Below are positions 33,893 to 43,924 of a stretch of DNA of 64,000 bases, piece after piece. The notes under the pieces are model-generated. The model saw only the letters and a program-made list of their open reading frames with translations, was not told the origin of the DNA and did no database searches. Every line of letters begins with the position of its first letter. The first letter of the stretch is position 1. The stretch spans positions 248,001 to 312,000 of the forward strand of contig UQCD01000001.1 in NCBI GenBank assembly GCA_900539455.1. Direction: 5' to 3'. The translations under genes were made by a program, and so were the position numbers. The stretch is from an uncultured Eubacteriales bacterium (GTDB lineage Bacteria > Bacillota > Clostridia > Lachnospirales > Lachnospiraceae).

Positions 33893-36800
33893 CTATACGA
33901 TTTCCTTAATATCATCCCAAACCTTGCAGGCACCCTTTGTAGTCCTTTTAATATAATAAAGGGTTTTGTCAGCATTTGTAACAGCCTTGCTAATATCCTC
34001 TTTTATATTATTTCCACATACCTTTGCCACTCCGATAGAACAAGATATTCTATTTTTTTCAGGTATTTCTGCTGCTTTTTTTAAGACCTCAGATATATTG
34101 TTAATGTAATAATTATTATTTTTTAATTCATTATAAAGTTCATTCACTCTTCTGGCTGCCTCATAGCAATCATTAGTATTAAACAAGATTAAAAACTCAT
34201 CACCACCATATCTTACAGCGACATCATTTTCAGTACAAATATTCTTAAGTGCTACCGCTACTTTTTCCAAAACAATATCACCTATATCGTGACCAAAGCT
34301 ATCATTATAATATTTGAAATTATCTAAGTCGATATAGGCTACGCAAATATCTTTAACGCCCTTTTGTACAAACTCATCAATTTTATAATATAAGCCCTGT
34401 CTGTTGTATAAACCTGTAAGTCTGTCAATATTTGCCATATCCCTAAGCTTTTTGTTGACGGTTTCCAGCACAGCTTTGTTTTCTATTTCTATTTTGTCAT
34501 TTATTCTATGGATAGCATCTACCAGCTCCTGAAATACAATATTATAGAATTTCAAGTTGTTTTCATAAAGCTTAAGTCTGTTGCCCTGTCTGTTCCAGGT
34601 ATTTCTTACTCTTGAATATGTAATAACTATAAAATCCAGCTTTCCCTTATCAAAAAATGGCACTGCATAAAAGGATGCTATAATATCACCTTCAAATAAA
34701 TCTAAAATGCCCTTATGATATTCATAACCTCTTTCAAACTTTGAGGTATACAAGGCACTTTGATTTTTCTCAAAATACTCGGTAATATTGTTCATTCTTT
34801 CTCTGTCCATATATATATGGGCATCATTATATAAAACAGCCGGCTCATTACCTGAATACTGAATAACAATAAAGTTTGTTACATTGTAAGTATTTTTAAG
34901 TGAATTAGCTGCATTTTCAACAAGCAAGAAGGTATTTGTACCCAGATGCTTTAATAAATCCTTCCAGGATTCAATAAACTCTAAATCATTGCTCATTGCT
35001 TCATTTTCTATTTTTACAGAAATATTATTGATAGTTTCTACAATATCTTCAATTTTATACTTCTTCATAGATAGGAAGTTTTTTGTTTTTTCACTTTTAT
35101 TTTTTTCAAACCTCTCAGCAAATTCTTCAATAGTTGTGCAATCAAAAAGTAATACTTCAAAAGTACTGCTCCTATTTACTGATAACTTAATTGCTCTATC
35201 CCAGAATTTTTTTCCATTTTCTATATTGCCCCTTTTTATTTCTATACAAAGGCTTGCGTAATTGTATAGGAATAAATCATCCCTCCAATACTTCATATAT
35301 GGGTCATCTACATCTATCTCAAGGACATTTAATAAATACTCCCTTTCCTTTTCTATGTAATTTTGGGCTGTATACATATTGCCATTCATTAATGCACAGA
35401 CAGCTTTAATACCATATAGCTTTGATAAATGGCACACTCTTATCATACTAATTTTTAATTTATCTAGTATTCTAATAACAGCAGATACAAACTCCTCACC
35501 ATTTATAAAATCATTTGCCATTACACAATTAATAGACATATTGTAAAAGGTTTCTGCTATATAATCATATTTTTCATCCTTAATGAATAAGCCCAGTGCT
35601 TTATTGAAATAATCATTGGCAAGTCTGAAGCTCCCTTCCATACTTTTATTAAAGCCTAGACCGTTATAAATATTTGCCTGTTCAAAAATATCATTAGTTC
35701 TTAAAACAACAGGTGTTGAATAATTTACATATATATAATCACTAACCTCATAATACCCGCTGGTAGAGGCTAACATAATTACTTTTTTGCAGCCATCTAA
35801 CATGAACTTAAAATTATGTATTCTGTTAGCTAAAGCTATGCCTTTTTTCCAATGATATATTCTTTTTTCCAGCCCCTCTACCTGCTTATACAAAGCAATA
35901 TCATTGTCAAAGGCATATACTAAAATGTGTGCTAAATGATTTATAAAGCCATACTTTTCAGCCCTTGCCACTAATCCTTCATCAACCTGTTCATTACACT
36001 CTCCAAACCAGACATCATCCTTCCAGCCGGAAAATCTGGACATATGCTCTATAAGTTCAGCAACAAATACTGCTCTATCATCACCCATCTTTTTAGCAAT
36101 TTCAATACTTCTTTTTGCTGATATATTTGCATCTGCTTCATGCTCATTGTACATCTGTGTATAAGCTAATAAATAATTACTAAAAAAATCAATTTTCATT
36201 TTTAACTCATCAGTACAGCCAGGACTATTTTCAAGCAGCTTGATTTCACTACAAAACAGCACAGCATTAGCTATCTTATCTGCATAAATTGAAACAACTG
36301 TAGCCAGACCATATATGCCGTATTTAATTCTAATATCAATATTTTCCCCTTCTCTTATTATAATATTATGTATTTTTTCTATATAATAGAATGCCTGTCT
36401 AAAGGACAAGGTTTCCTTTAAGTTTGAAAGTTTTTTATAATACTCTGGAATTTTATCTACATCCTCACAAAATACCTCATATTTATCTTTATCAAAGTAT
36501 TCATTTTGCCATTCGATTATAAGGTCATATTCTTTAAGGATATTTAAAAACTGCTCCCAGTCTTCTTTCATGTATGGTGCCACATCATATGTATTATCAT
36601 AACTTAAAAGGAAGCCCATTTCCTTGTAGCCAGCCCTGACCAGCCTGTTTAATAGATTTACAGTAGTATCCATTGCAAACTGGATTTTGTTGAAAATAAA
36701 TAGTGTAGGTTTTCTTTTTGTTATATATTTAAGCATAAGAAATATTGAATTGTTTATGGCCTCAAGCTCATATTTGTATTCATTATATATAACCATTTCT

Positions 36801-37162
36801 GTCCTGGTAAATACACCCTGTCTGAAGTAGCTTCTAAACATATCTCTTTGTACAGGTAAAACCTGACAAACCTGCAGCAGCTCTTCAACATCAATTTTTT
36901 GTACTTTTATCTGTTGTACAATAAACTGTAAGAAAGGCTCATAGGGGTCACTTACTCCTGTTGTTTCAAACTGGTGGTAATATATATTGACCTTGTCGTC
37001 AATCGGATTGTATTCCTTTTCTATCATGCTTACAGCTTCATCACCGTCTACATCAAGTGAGCTATACTGGCTTATAGCTACTACATTTCTACTTTTTTTG
37101 CTTATGCTCTTATATAACCTTAAATAAATATCTATTATTATTGTATCTATTCCTTTTATCAT
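33893..37162 (-). CDS. Large diguanylate cyclase: degenerate AAA/STAND-like module, helical repeats, GAF-like region, GGDEF
   Basis: A 1089-residue cytosolic protein. Residues about 25-250 resemble the AAA_16 module of STAND proteins (IYYHQFETTGVSDPYEPFLQ; a Walker B-like strand TLFIFNKIQFAMDTT). There is no Walker A GxxxxGK, and the Walker B acid is lost. Residues about 280-700 are TPR-like helices (YNGLGFNKSMEGSFRLANDY). A GAF-like region spans about 740-900, and the C-terminal GGDEF domain has LTGLYNRQGLY, DLDNFKYYNDSFGHDIGD and RYGGDEF. The RxxD inhibitory site is not present. It lies 22 bp after the EAL gene, so opposing c-di-GMP enzymes share an operon. Confidence 0.85.
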   Translation of the reverse strand: MIKGIDTIIIDIYLRLYKSISKKSRNVVAISQYSSLDVDGDEAVSMIEKEYNPIDDKVNIYYHQFETTGVSDPYEPFLQFIVQQIKVQKIDVEELLQVCQVLPVQRDMFRSYFRQGVFTRTEMVIYNEYKYELEAINNSIFLMLKYITKRKPTLFIFNKIQFAMDTTVNLLNRLVRAGYKEMGFLLSYDNTYDVAPYMKEDWEQFLNILKEYDLIIEWQNEYFDKDKYEVFCEDVDKIPEYYKKLSNLKETLSFRQAFYYIEKIHNIIIREGENIDIRIKYGIYGLATVVSIYADKIANAVLFCSEIKLLENSPGCTDELKMKIDFFSNYLLAYTQMYNEHEADANISAKRSIEIAKKMGDDRAVFVAELIEHMSRFSGWKDDVWFGECNEQVDEGLVARAEKYGFINHLAHILVYAFDNDIALYKQVEGLEKRIYHWKKGIALANRIHNFKFMLDGCKKVIMLASTSGYYEVSDYIYVNYSTPVVLRTNDIFEQANIYNGLGFNKSMEGSFRLANDYFNKALGLFIKDEKYDYIAETFYNMSINCVMANDFINGEEFVSAVIRILDKLKISMIRVCHLSKLYGIKAVCALMNGNMYTAQNYIEKEREYLLNVLEIDVDDPYMKYWRDDLFLYNYASLCIEIKRGNIENGKKFWDRAIKLSVNRSSTFEVLLFDCTTIEEFAERFEKNKSEKTKNFLSMKKYKIEDIVETINNISVKIENEAMSNDLEFIESWKDLLKHLGTNTFLLVENAANSLKNTYNVTNFIVIQYSGNEPAVLYNDAHIYMDRERMNNITEYFEKNQSALYTSKFERGYEYHKGILDLFEGDIIASFYAVPFFDKGKLDFIVITYSRVRNTWNRQGNRLKLYENNLKFYNIVFQELVDAIHRINDKIEIENKAVLETVNKKLRDMANIDRLTGLYNRQGLYYKIDEFVQKGVKDICVAYIDLDNFKYYNDSFGHDIGDIVLEKVAVALKNICTENDVAVRYGGDEFLILFNTNDCYEAARRVNELYNELKNNNYYINNISEVLKKAAEIPEKNRISCSIGVAKVCGNNIKEDISKAVTNADKTLYYIKRTTKGACKVWDDIKEIV

Positions 37163-37184
37163 ATTTGCACACTTTCTTTCTCTG

Positions 37185-39086
37185 TTACTTTTCCTTTATT
37201 TTCTTTACAAATTCGTCTGGAGGTAATGGCTTTGAAAAGTAAAAGCCTTGAGTATATTCTATACCCAGTTGTTTTATCTGCTCGTACTGTTCCTTAGTTT
37301 CCACACCCTCAGCTAGTGATTTTAAATTAAGCTCCTTAGTCATATTTACTGTATAATTTAAGATTACTCTCCCTTTTTCATTATCAAAATATGACCAAAT
37401 CATATTCTTATCATATTTTATTAATGAAATAGGTAAATCTAAAACATAGTTTATATTTGAATATCCCGAACCGTAATCATCTAATGAAAATGATGAATTT
37501 TCTCCCAGCAGTTTTTTCATATTGCTGAGCAAGGTGCTTTCGGAATTACTAGCAGCCGTTTCTGTTATTTCAAAATTGATGAAAGACGGCGGAACATCAT
37601 ACTTTTTCATAGTCATTAACAGCTTATCTGCCAAATCCTGCTGCATACATTGTATAACTGACAAATTAACCTCTATGTATTTCAAGCTGGTATTTTGTAA
37701 ATCATTTTTTTGTATTAACTCACATACCTGCTCAAAAAGATTCATCCCCAGCTTTATAATAAGTCCATTTTTTTCGGCTATGGGAATAAATATATCTGGA
37801 GGAATAAACTTTCCATCCTTATCCTTTATTCTCATAAGTGCCTCTGCACTTGTAAATTTGTCCAATTTATTGTTGTAAATAGGCTGATAATTTACTATTA
37901 CCTCTCCATTATTTATAGCATCATTTAAAGCTTTTTCAATTTTTTGTTTATTAAACCTTTCTTGTATTGCCGTCTCGTCTATAATGATTTTTCCGTCAGT
38001 TTCTTTTATTTCCTTATCGTTCATAAAATACCTGATAAGCTCTATTTTTTCAGGTATGCTCAGCTTAATATTGTTGTGCTTGAATATACAATATCGTACC
38101 GGAAGCACTGTATCAATATCTAAAATACTGAAGTTTTCCTTAAATCTTTGCTCTATTGTATGAACAATCTGGTTGAATTTTTTCTCTGACCCAAAAAATG
38201 CTACAGAAAACACTGCTCCACTCATACGAAAAGCAAAGGTATCATTGATAGAGGCTAAAAACTGTCCTACTGTTTTTAGAAGCTCATTACCTAACTCTGA
38301 GCCAAAGGTTTCATTAATAAATTTAATCCCGGTTATTTCTATTGTAATAAAATTTATATGATCATTTTTTTCTAACCTATTATTCAAAAATATATCAGCC
38401 GCATCTAAATTAAAAATACCACTTACTTTGTCTATGTAATCATTAGGATTTTCCAAATATATGTACATATACATCATTGCTACTGACAAAGAAAAGCTTA
38501 TTAATAAAAGCTCATTGTTAAAAAACTGAATAGCTGTTGCCATACACAAGCAAAACAGCACAAATGCAACAGAACGGCTTTTCTCACTTTTCATATGCCG
38601 CCAGAGTGATACTAAATAAACAATACATATTGCCACTATTAAAACAGCAACAAAATATGTAAGGATTACATATGCACCATATGTATATATTCCATTTCTT
38701 TCAACATGGTATAACACTGGCATAAACAAGCTTAGAAGCATATAAGCTGCAATAATTATCCTGACTATCCACAATGTCAGCTTTATATGTTTTATCTGAT
38801 CTTCCATCTGACATATAGTGTACTTCAATATGAAGTATGCTACTATGGCTATTGAAATTAAATATAGTCTGCAAACCACTGCTGTAAATATACTTTTCTC
38901 ATAGTCTGCCATATTTAACGCAAATATAGACTCAATATCCAGACATACGCACACAAAAACGCTTATCAGCAGGTTTCTATATGCTGTAAATGATGGAATA
39001 TCCAACACTGATCTTTTTGAAAACATGACCATTATCAATACAAGAATAACCACCCCACATACCTGAAAATAGATATTTAAATTCAT
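37185..39086 (-). CDS. Membrane c-di-GMP phosphodiesterase (degenerate GGDEF plus EAL)
   Basis: A 633-residue protein. About seven to eight N-terminal helices (1-215) form a 7TM-like sensor. A degenerate GGDEF domain follows (FRMSGAVFSVAFF in place of GGDEF), then a complete EAL domain (about 375-633). Metal and catalytic residues are present: EALMR, EVNLSV, EITETA, DDYGSGYSN, IKYDKN, AEGVET and TQGFYFSKPL. It is therefore predicted to hydrolyse c-di-GMP, with the GGDEF-like domain regulatory. It is co-directional with the GGDEF gene downstream and divergent from the CheX-like gene. Confidence 0.9.
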   Translation of the reverse strand: MNLNIYFQVCGVVILVLIMVMFSKRSVLDIPSFTAYRNLLISVFVCVCLDIESIFALNMADYEKSIFTAVVCRLYLISIAIVAYFILKYTICQMEDQIKHIKLTLWIVRIIIAAYMLLSLFMPVLYHVERNGIYTYGAYVILTYFVAVLIVAICIVYLVSLWRHMKSEKSRSVAFVLFCLCMATAIQFFNNELLLISFSLSVAMMYMYIYLENPNDYIDKVSGIFNLDAADIFLNNRLEKNDHINFITIEITGIKFINETFGSELGNELLKTVGQFLASINDTFAFRMSGAVFSVAFFGSEKKFNQIVHTIEQRFKENFSILDIDTVLPVRYCIFKHNNIKLSIPEKIELIRYFMNDKEIKETDGKIIIDETAIQERFNKQKIEKALNDAINNGEVIVNYQPIYNNKLDKFTSAEALMRIKDKDGKFIPPDIFIPIAEKNGLIIKLGMNLFEQVCELIQKNDLQNTSLKYIEVNLSVIQCMQQDLADKLLMTMKKYDVPPSFINFEITETAASNSESTLLSNMKKLLGENSSFSLDDYGSGYSNINYVLDLPISLIKYDKNMIWSYFDNEKGRVILNYTVNMTKELNLKSLAEGVETKEQYEQIKQLGIEYTQGFYFSKPLPPDEFVKKIKEK

Positions 39087-39263
39087 TCTGACCTCGTTTG
39101 TATCACTAAATATATATGAGCATTATATCAATTTTGAAAGTAAATAACAATTATATTTTTTGTTTTTCACATTTTTTTAAAATATGTGGATATTTGTTTG
39201 TTTTTGTAGTATAATCTTTCTAAACAATTCGTGTTTATATTATACAGTGAAAGGGGATTCTTT

Positions 39264-40148
39264 ATGTTTGAAGAATTTTTTGGAAAGTATCTTGTAGAAT
39301 CAGGAAAAATATCAAATGATGATTTTTATAAAATTAAAGACACAATGAAAACTACAAGAGTAAAATTAGGACTTATTGCGGTTTCAGAGAAACTGCTTAC
39401 TGAAAAGCAGTCTGAGGAAATCAACAGATTACAGGTAGCAATGGATAAGCGTTTCGGTGATATTGCTGTTGAGAAAGGTTATTTGACAAACGAACAGGTA
39501 TCTCACCTGCTTAGCTTGCAGGGCAATGCTTATATGCAGCTTGTTTCAGCTATCACAGAGGGTGGCTACCTTAGTATGGAAGAAATCGAAGCTTCTATCA
39601 TTTCCTTTAAAGAAGCTAAGAACATATCTGATGAAGATTTCTCATTGCTTAAGAGCAATGATGTAGATAATGTTATTTCTGTATTTGTAAAATCAGAAAA
39701 TGAGCTTGCAAACAGACTTATTGGTCTTGCTATTAGAAATATTATCCGTTTCATTTCAACAGAGGTTACTTTTGAAAGCTTAGAAGAGGTTGGATTCTTA
39801 TCCTTTGAGCACATTGCAACCCAGTCTGTAAAAGGTGACCATTCAATTCTATTAGGCTTTGCCGGTAATGATACTTCACTTTTATCAATCGCAAATCCTT
39901 TCGCAAAGGAAGAATTTACAGAGGTTGATGCAGACTCCTTTGATTCAGTTTGCGAATTTATTAATTGTATCAATGGTTTGTATGCGTCTGCACTAAGCAA
40001 AGAAAATATTGAAGTTGATATGGAACCACCTCTATTCTTTGATAATGGTTCGATTGCTTCAGATATAGTCTACAAGTTACCAATGACTATTGCCGGAAAG
40101 CCAGTTGACTTGGTTGCTGTAGTTGATAATGACTATAAAATAAATTAG
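39264..40148 (+). CDS. CheX/CheC-like protein with MshEN-like N-terminal part
   Basis: A 294-residue protein. The N-terminal third has two repeats of the form FFGKYLVESGKISNDDFYKI and RFGDIAVEKGYLTNEQVSHL, resembling the GspE/MshE N-terminal domain that can bind c-di-GMP. The C-terminal part (FDSVCEFINCINGLYASAL, then YKLPMTIAGKPVDLVAVVD) resembles the CheX/CheC phosphatase fold. The ATG at 39264 follows AAAGGGGA. It is 10 bp before cheY, so it probably dephosphorylates or binds that regulator. Domain calls are from pattern only. Confidence 0.7.
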   Translation: MFEEFFGKYLVESGKISNDDFYKIKDTMKTTRVKLGLIAVSEKLLTEKQSEEINRLQVAMDKRFGDIAVEKGYLTNEQVSHLLSLQGNAYMQLVSAITEGGYLSMEEIEASIISFKEAKNISDEDFSLLKSNDVDNVISVFVKSENELANRLIGLAIRNIIRFISTEVTFESLEEVGFLSFEHIATQSVKGDHSILLGFAGNDTSLLSIANPFAKEEFTEVDADSFDSVCEFINCINGLYASALSKENIEVDMEPPLFFDNGSIASDIVYKLPMTIAGKPVDLVAVVDNDYKIN

Positions 40149-40158
40149 GAGGATTGCT

Positions 40159-40518
40159 ATGGCATCGATATTAATTGTTGATGATTCACGAACATCAAGA
40201 AAGGTTCTTCGTGGTATTTTAGAAGGAGCTGGTCATACTGTTTTAGGCGAAGCTGTAAATGGTGATGATGGTTTTAAAAAATGCAAAGAATTTAAGCCTG
40301 AGATAGTTACTTTGGATATTACAATGCCTGTACTTGATGGTATTGAAGCTTTACAGATTATAAAGACCAGATACCCTGAAATCAAGGTTATTATGGTTAC
40401 TGCTGCCGGACAGAGCAGCAAAATTGTTGAAGCTGTTAAATATGGTGCTGATGACTTTATTGCAAAGCCATTTGAGCCAGAACAGATTTTAGCTTCTATC
40501 GAAAAAGTTCTTAAATAA
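40159..40518 (+). CDS. cheY: CheY-like single-domain response regulator
   Basis: A 119-residue receiver domain with no output domain. Acidic pair D8-D9, phosphorylation site D53 (TLDITMP), T81 (VTAA) and K103 (AKPFEP) are all present. AGGAGG precedes the ATG. It is paired with the CheX-like gene 10 bp upstream, and a strong terminator follows. No histidine kinase or flagellar gene is in the window, so its partner kinase is elsewhere. Confidence 0.95.
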   Translation: MASILIVDDSRTSRKVLRGILEGAGHTVLGEAVNGDDGFKKCKEFKPEIVTLDITMPVLDGIEALQIIKTRYPEIKVIMVTAAGQSSKIVEAVKYGADDFIAKPFEPEQILASIEKVLK

Positions 40519-40564
40519 GTTTTTTGGTATTTTTTCATATCTCCTTTATAAACAAGAGTTTTAC

Positions 40565-40610
40565 AAAAATGGACTGTTGCACTAATTTCTTAGTGCGACA
40601 GTCCATTTTT
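40565..40610. terminator. Bidirectional terminator between cheY and the ECF S-component gene
   Basis: AAAAATGGACTGT and GCACTAA pair with TTAGTGC and ACAGTCCATTTTT. The hairpin serves both converging transcripts and overlaps the S-component stop codon. Confidence 0.9.
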
Positions 40611-41295
40611 AATTCATATTCATTTTTTTCTTTACTCTCTCTATTTTTTCTCCTATAGGTTTTGCCATTAACCAAAGAAATATAATATTTGAAACTATAT
40701 ATATTGCCATAACTGGCAGGCTTGTAACCACGCAGGCAATATATCTTTTTATATTAAATACTCCCTCCTGCCACATAGCTGTCCATATGTCCATAATCAA
40801 GGAATACATTATTCCACTAGCTGCACCATATATACATAACCATATCCTGCTCTTTTTAAGATATTTTGAAAATATACCGGCTACCAGTCCTGTCATCCCC
40901 CAGGCGAACATTTGAAAAGGTGTCCACGGACCCTGCCCAAATATAAAATTTGAAAGTACCGCTGAAAATGCACCACATAAAAAGCCTGTTTCTCCTCCCA
41001 TATATATTCCTGTAATAACCACTAAGGCTGTTACGGGCTTAAAATGTGGAAGCATTGAAAAACAGTATCTTAATACTACACACAAAGCAATCATTACTGA
41101 TAAAATAACCATTCTCTCCGTAGAGCCTTTTTTGTTTTCAAAGCGTAATGCAAAGGGAATAACTGAGCATACTGCTATTGCCATTGTTATAAAAGCATAC
41201 CTTTTTTCTCCAAAGGCTTTATATCCTATTATAAGTATCATAGGAATTATAATTAAACAAACTATATATTTTACATATTTTCTTTTATCATCCAT
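40609..41295 (-). CDS. ECF transporter S component, predicted corrinoid-specific
   Basis: Substrate-binding membrane subunit of an ECF importer. The 228-residue protein has about six to seven helices. The stretch FIFGQGPWTPFQMFAWGMTG is a conserved signature of vitamin S components that I associate with cobalamin loci. Last gene of the cobalamin-riboswitch operon; its ATG overlaps the ATPase gene by 25 bp, after AGAGGA. Cobalamin as substrate is inferred from the riboswitch and the transcobalamin-like partners, not from binding residues. Confidence 0.82.
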   Translation of the reverse strand: MDDKRKYVKYIVCLIIIPMILIIGYKAFGEKRYAFITMAIAVCSVIPFALRFENKKGSTERMVILSVMIALCVVLRYCFSMLPHFKPVTALVVITGIYMGGETGFLCGAFSAVLSNFIFGQGPWTPFQMFAWGMTGLVAGIFSKYLKKSRIWLCIYGAASGIMYSLIMDIWTAMWQEGVFNIKRYIACVVTSLPVMAIYIVSNIIFLWLMAKPIGEKIERVKKKMNMN

Positions 41296-43061
41296 ACTAA
41301 TTCCTCTAATTTTATTACATTATCATATATATCTTTTGACATACGATTTACTGCTGTTGTATAAAAATTATTTTTTCCGAAGAAGTTATGTGGTGTTTCC
41401 ACTGCCAGTATTTCTCCGTCAAATAACATTCCACATCTGTCGGATATATCCGCTGCAAATTCAACATCATGGGTTACTGTTACAACTGTTACCTTTTTTT
41501 CCTTTAGCTGATGTATGATTTTTACTAACTCCTCTTTGCCACAACCGTCAATACCCTTTGTAGGCTCGTCCAATAATATTATTTCCGGCTCAAGGAGCAA
41601 AAGCTTGCCTATGGCACACTTTTGTAGTTCTCCACCACTTAAATCATATGGGTGTTTCTTCACTAATCCTTCTATTTTCAAGGTATCTGCTACCTTTTTT
41701 ATTTTGCTTTCCTTTTCTTTTAAGGAAAAGCTGCTATCTAAAACATCAATATAATCCTCATATACCTGTGTTTTAAAGAATACATTTATAGGCTCCTGTG
41801 GCAGCATACATATTTTCTTGCCATAAAAATCCTTATCCTTATATTTTCTAATATTTAACTTATCTATTAACACCTTGCCTCTATAGGGTTTTTGAAGTCC
41901 ACAAATAACAGAAAAAAGTGTGCTTTTTCCAGCTCCATTACCACCTAAAAGAGAAAATACCTCGCCCTTAGCTACTGATAAATTTACACCTCTAAGCACA
42001 TCACTTTCCTCTTTTTCATATCTAAACCAAATATCCTTTAATTCCAATATTTTCTCTCCACTTACATTTCCTTTGTTATATGCTTTATCTTTATTACTTA
42101 AATTATTCGTACTTTTTGTTATTTTTGCATTACTTACACTAATCTCTTTATTTTTTATTTCAATATTACTTTTCTTCTTTTGCCCTAATTTGTTTTTAAT
42201 GCAAAATGCCTCTGGCTCAAATATATTCTTTGTATTTGAAAAATTATCTCTTATGTATTCCTTTCCCTCTTTTACATTTAAAGGACAATTCTCTTCAGGT
42301 ATCGGCATTTCCTTATACAATACCACAGCCTTTGGTGCTCCTGCAATCATCTTGTGATTGACCAAAAATTTGCCCACCTGTCTTGGTTTGTCAAAGGCTA
42401 ACAGCTTTCCCTCCTCCATCAGCATTACCCTGTCAGCAATAGAAAAAACTTCTTCTAAGCGATGCTCTACTAATACTATTGTTGTGCCTAACTCTACATT
42501 TATTTTATGTAAAGTAGAAATAAATTCACTTGCAGCAATGGGGTCCAGCTTTGAGGTTGGCTCATCAAGAAGTAACAGCTCTGGTCCTGTGACCATAACT
42601 GAAGCTAAATTAACTAGTTGCTTTTCCCCACCAGAAAGCTCATCGGTTTTTTTTCTAAATAAATCCTCTATACCAAAATAACTAGCCATTTCCCCTACCT
42701 TTAATCTGATTTCTTCTGTTTTGTAGGAAAGACTTTCTAATACAAAGGCTAATTCGTGATAAACTCTGTCCGTGACTATTTGTGCATCAACATTTTGCAT
42801 TACAAAGCCGATTTCAGACACCTTTGTCCGCTCCTCTACTTCTTCTATTTCCTGTCCTTTATATAAAAGCCTTCCGCTTTCCTGTCCTGCTGGTAAAAGC
42901 TCACTTTTAATCATTTTAAGTAATGTACTTTTCCCACAGCCACTTTCTCCCATTATTACTACAAATTCCCCTTTATTTATTGTAAAATTAAGCTTAGAAA
43001 TTGCATCTTTTTCACCCTCCAGGTATTTAAAGCTCAAATTCTCTCCACATAATATTTCCAT
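41271..43061 (-). CDS. ECF transporter fused double ATPase (EcfA1-EcfA2)
   Basis: Energises the ECF importer. The 596-residue protein has two ABC ATPase domains in one chain. Domain 1 has Walker A GESGCGKST (38-46), LSGGEKQ (142-148) and LDEPT (165-169). Domain 2 has GGNGAGKST (373-381), LSGGELQ (474-480) and LDEPT (497-501). A linker of about 100 residues rich in Lys and Asn (240-335) joins them. Both halves look catalytically complete. It overlaps the T-component gene by 28 bp. Confidence 0.93.
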   Translation of the reverse strand: MEILCGENLSFKYLEGEKDAISKLNFTINKGEFVVIMGESGCGKSTLLKMIKSELLPAGQESGRLLYKGQEIEEVEERTKVSEIGFVMQNVDAQIVTDRVYHELAFVLESLSYKTEEIRLKVGEMASYFGIEDLFRKKTDELSGGEKQLVNLASVMVTGPELLLLDEPTSKLDPIAASEFISTLHKINVELGTTIVLVEHRLEEVFSIADRVMLMEEGKLLAFDKPRQVGKFLVNHKMIAGAPKAVVLYKEMPIPEENCPLNVKEGKEYIRDNFSNTKNIFEPEAFCIKNKLGQKKKSNIEIKNKEISVSNAKITKSTNNLSNKDKAYNKGNVSGEKILELKDIWFRYEKEESDVLRGVNLSVAKGEVFSLLGGNGAGKSTLFSVICGLQKPYRGKVLIDKLNIRKYKDKDFYGKKICMLPQEPINVFFKTQVYEDYIDVLDSSFSLKEKESKIKKVADTLKIEGLVKKHPYDLSGGELQKCAIGKLLLLEPEIILLDEPTKGIDGCGKEELVKIIHQLKEKKVTVVTVTHDVEFAADISDRCGMLFDGEILAVETPHNFFGKNNFYTTAVNRMSKDIYDNVIKLEELVWMIKENM

Positions 43062-43924
43062 TTAACTTTCTCCTTGATTTCAATAAATGAAGGTATAAAC
43101 ACAAGTATACCAAATGCACCATAAACACCTACAGAGAATAGATTAAGTTCTCCTTCAGCTATACTAGGATAAAAATAAAACTGTGTAATTTTGTTTGTCA
43201 TTCCCCAAAACACTATTACATCTATAATAATTGTTAAAATCAAAAGTATACCATCTCTATATCCAAATCTGAAGTTATGAAAGTGGGTTCTTCCCTTTAG
43301 TCCATATCCTTTAATTTTCATTGACATAGCTGTATCTAGCGAGGTTTCAAAGCTCCAGGTAATTAACATACTGAATACTGTCAGTTTATTTTTTACCTTA
43401 GTAAAAAAATCCTCAGAATTACAATAACCCATATATTTTCTGGCATCGCTCATTTTCCTATACTGCTTTTTTAATAAAGGAATATATTTTAATGCCATAG
43501 ATAATACTAAAGACAGCTTTGGAATAGTTTTACCAAATAAGTAAATAAATTTTTCATCACTAAAAACTAAATTGTAGGTCTTACACCAATATATTACTGC
43601 TAAAATCATTATTCCTATATCTAAGCCATATAGTATTGCTTCTAAGGTAATAGGATTTCCATTCAAAAAAAATAGCGGGGTTACTCCATTATGAGAAAAT
43701 AGTGGATTTGTAATAACTATTAATATAAAAAATGGAATTTCATATATAATACCTTTTAAAAAGCTTTTTATATTGGTTACAGTAAGTATATACATAATTC
43801 CACCTGCAAGTGCTATGGAAAGCATAATTGGATTTATAGTAAACATTGTAATTACAATTACTGAAATTAAGTATATAAATAAACCTATAGGATGATATAA
43901 GGAAAACATATTATTTGCCTTCAT
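43034..43924 (-). CDS. ECF transporter T component (EcfT)
   Basis: Transmembrane scaffold that couples the ATPases to the S component. The 296-residue protein has about six to seven helices, with the EcfT coupling helices around KYIPLLKKQYRKMSDARKYM and MKIKGYGLKGRT, in place of the usual Ala-Arg-Gly motifs. AGGAGG precedes the ATG. It overlaps the DUF4430 gene by 14 bp and the ATPase gene by 28 bp, so the unit is tightly coupled. Confidence 0.9.
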   Translation of the reverse strand: MKANNMFSLYHPIGLFIYLISVIVITMFTINPIMLSIALAGGIMYILTVTNIKSFLKGIIYEIPFFILIVITNPLFSHNGVTPLFFLNGNPITLEAILYGLDIGIMILAVIYWCKTYNLVFSDEKFIYLFGKTIPKLSLVLSMALKYIPLLKKQYRKMSDARKYMGYCNSEDFFTKVKNKLTVFSMLITWSFETSLDTAMSMKIKGYGLKGRTHFHNFRFGYRDGILLILTIIIDVIVFWGMTNKITQFYFYPSIAEGELNLFSVGVYGAFGILVFIPSFIEIKEKVKWKYYVERI

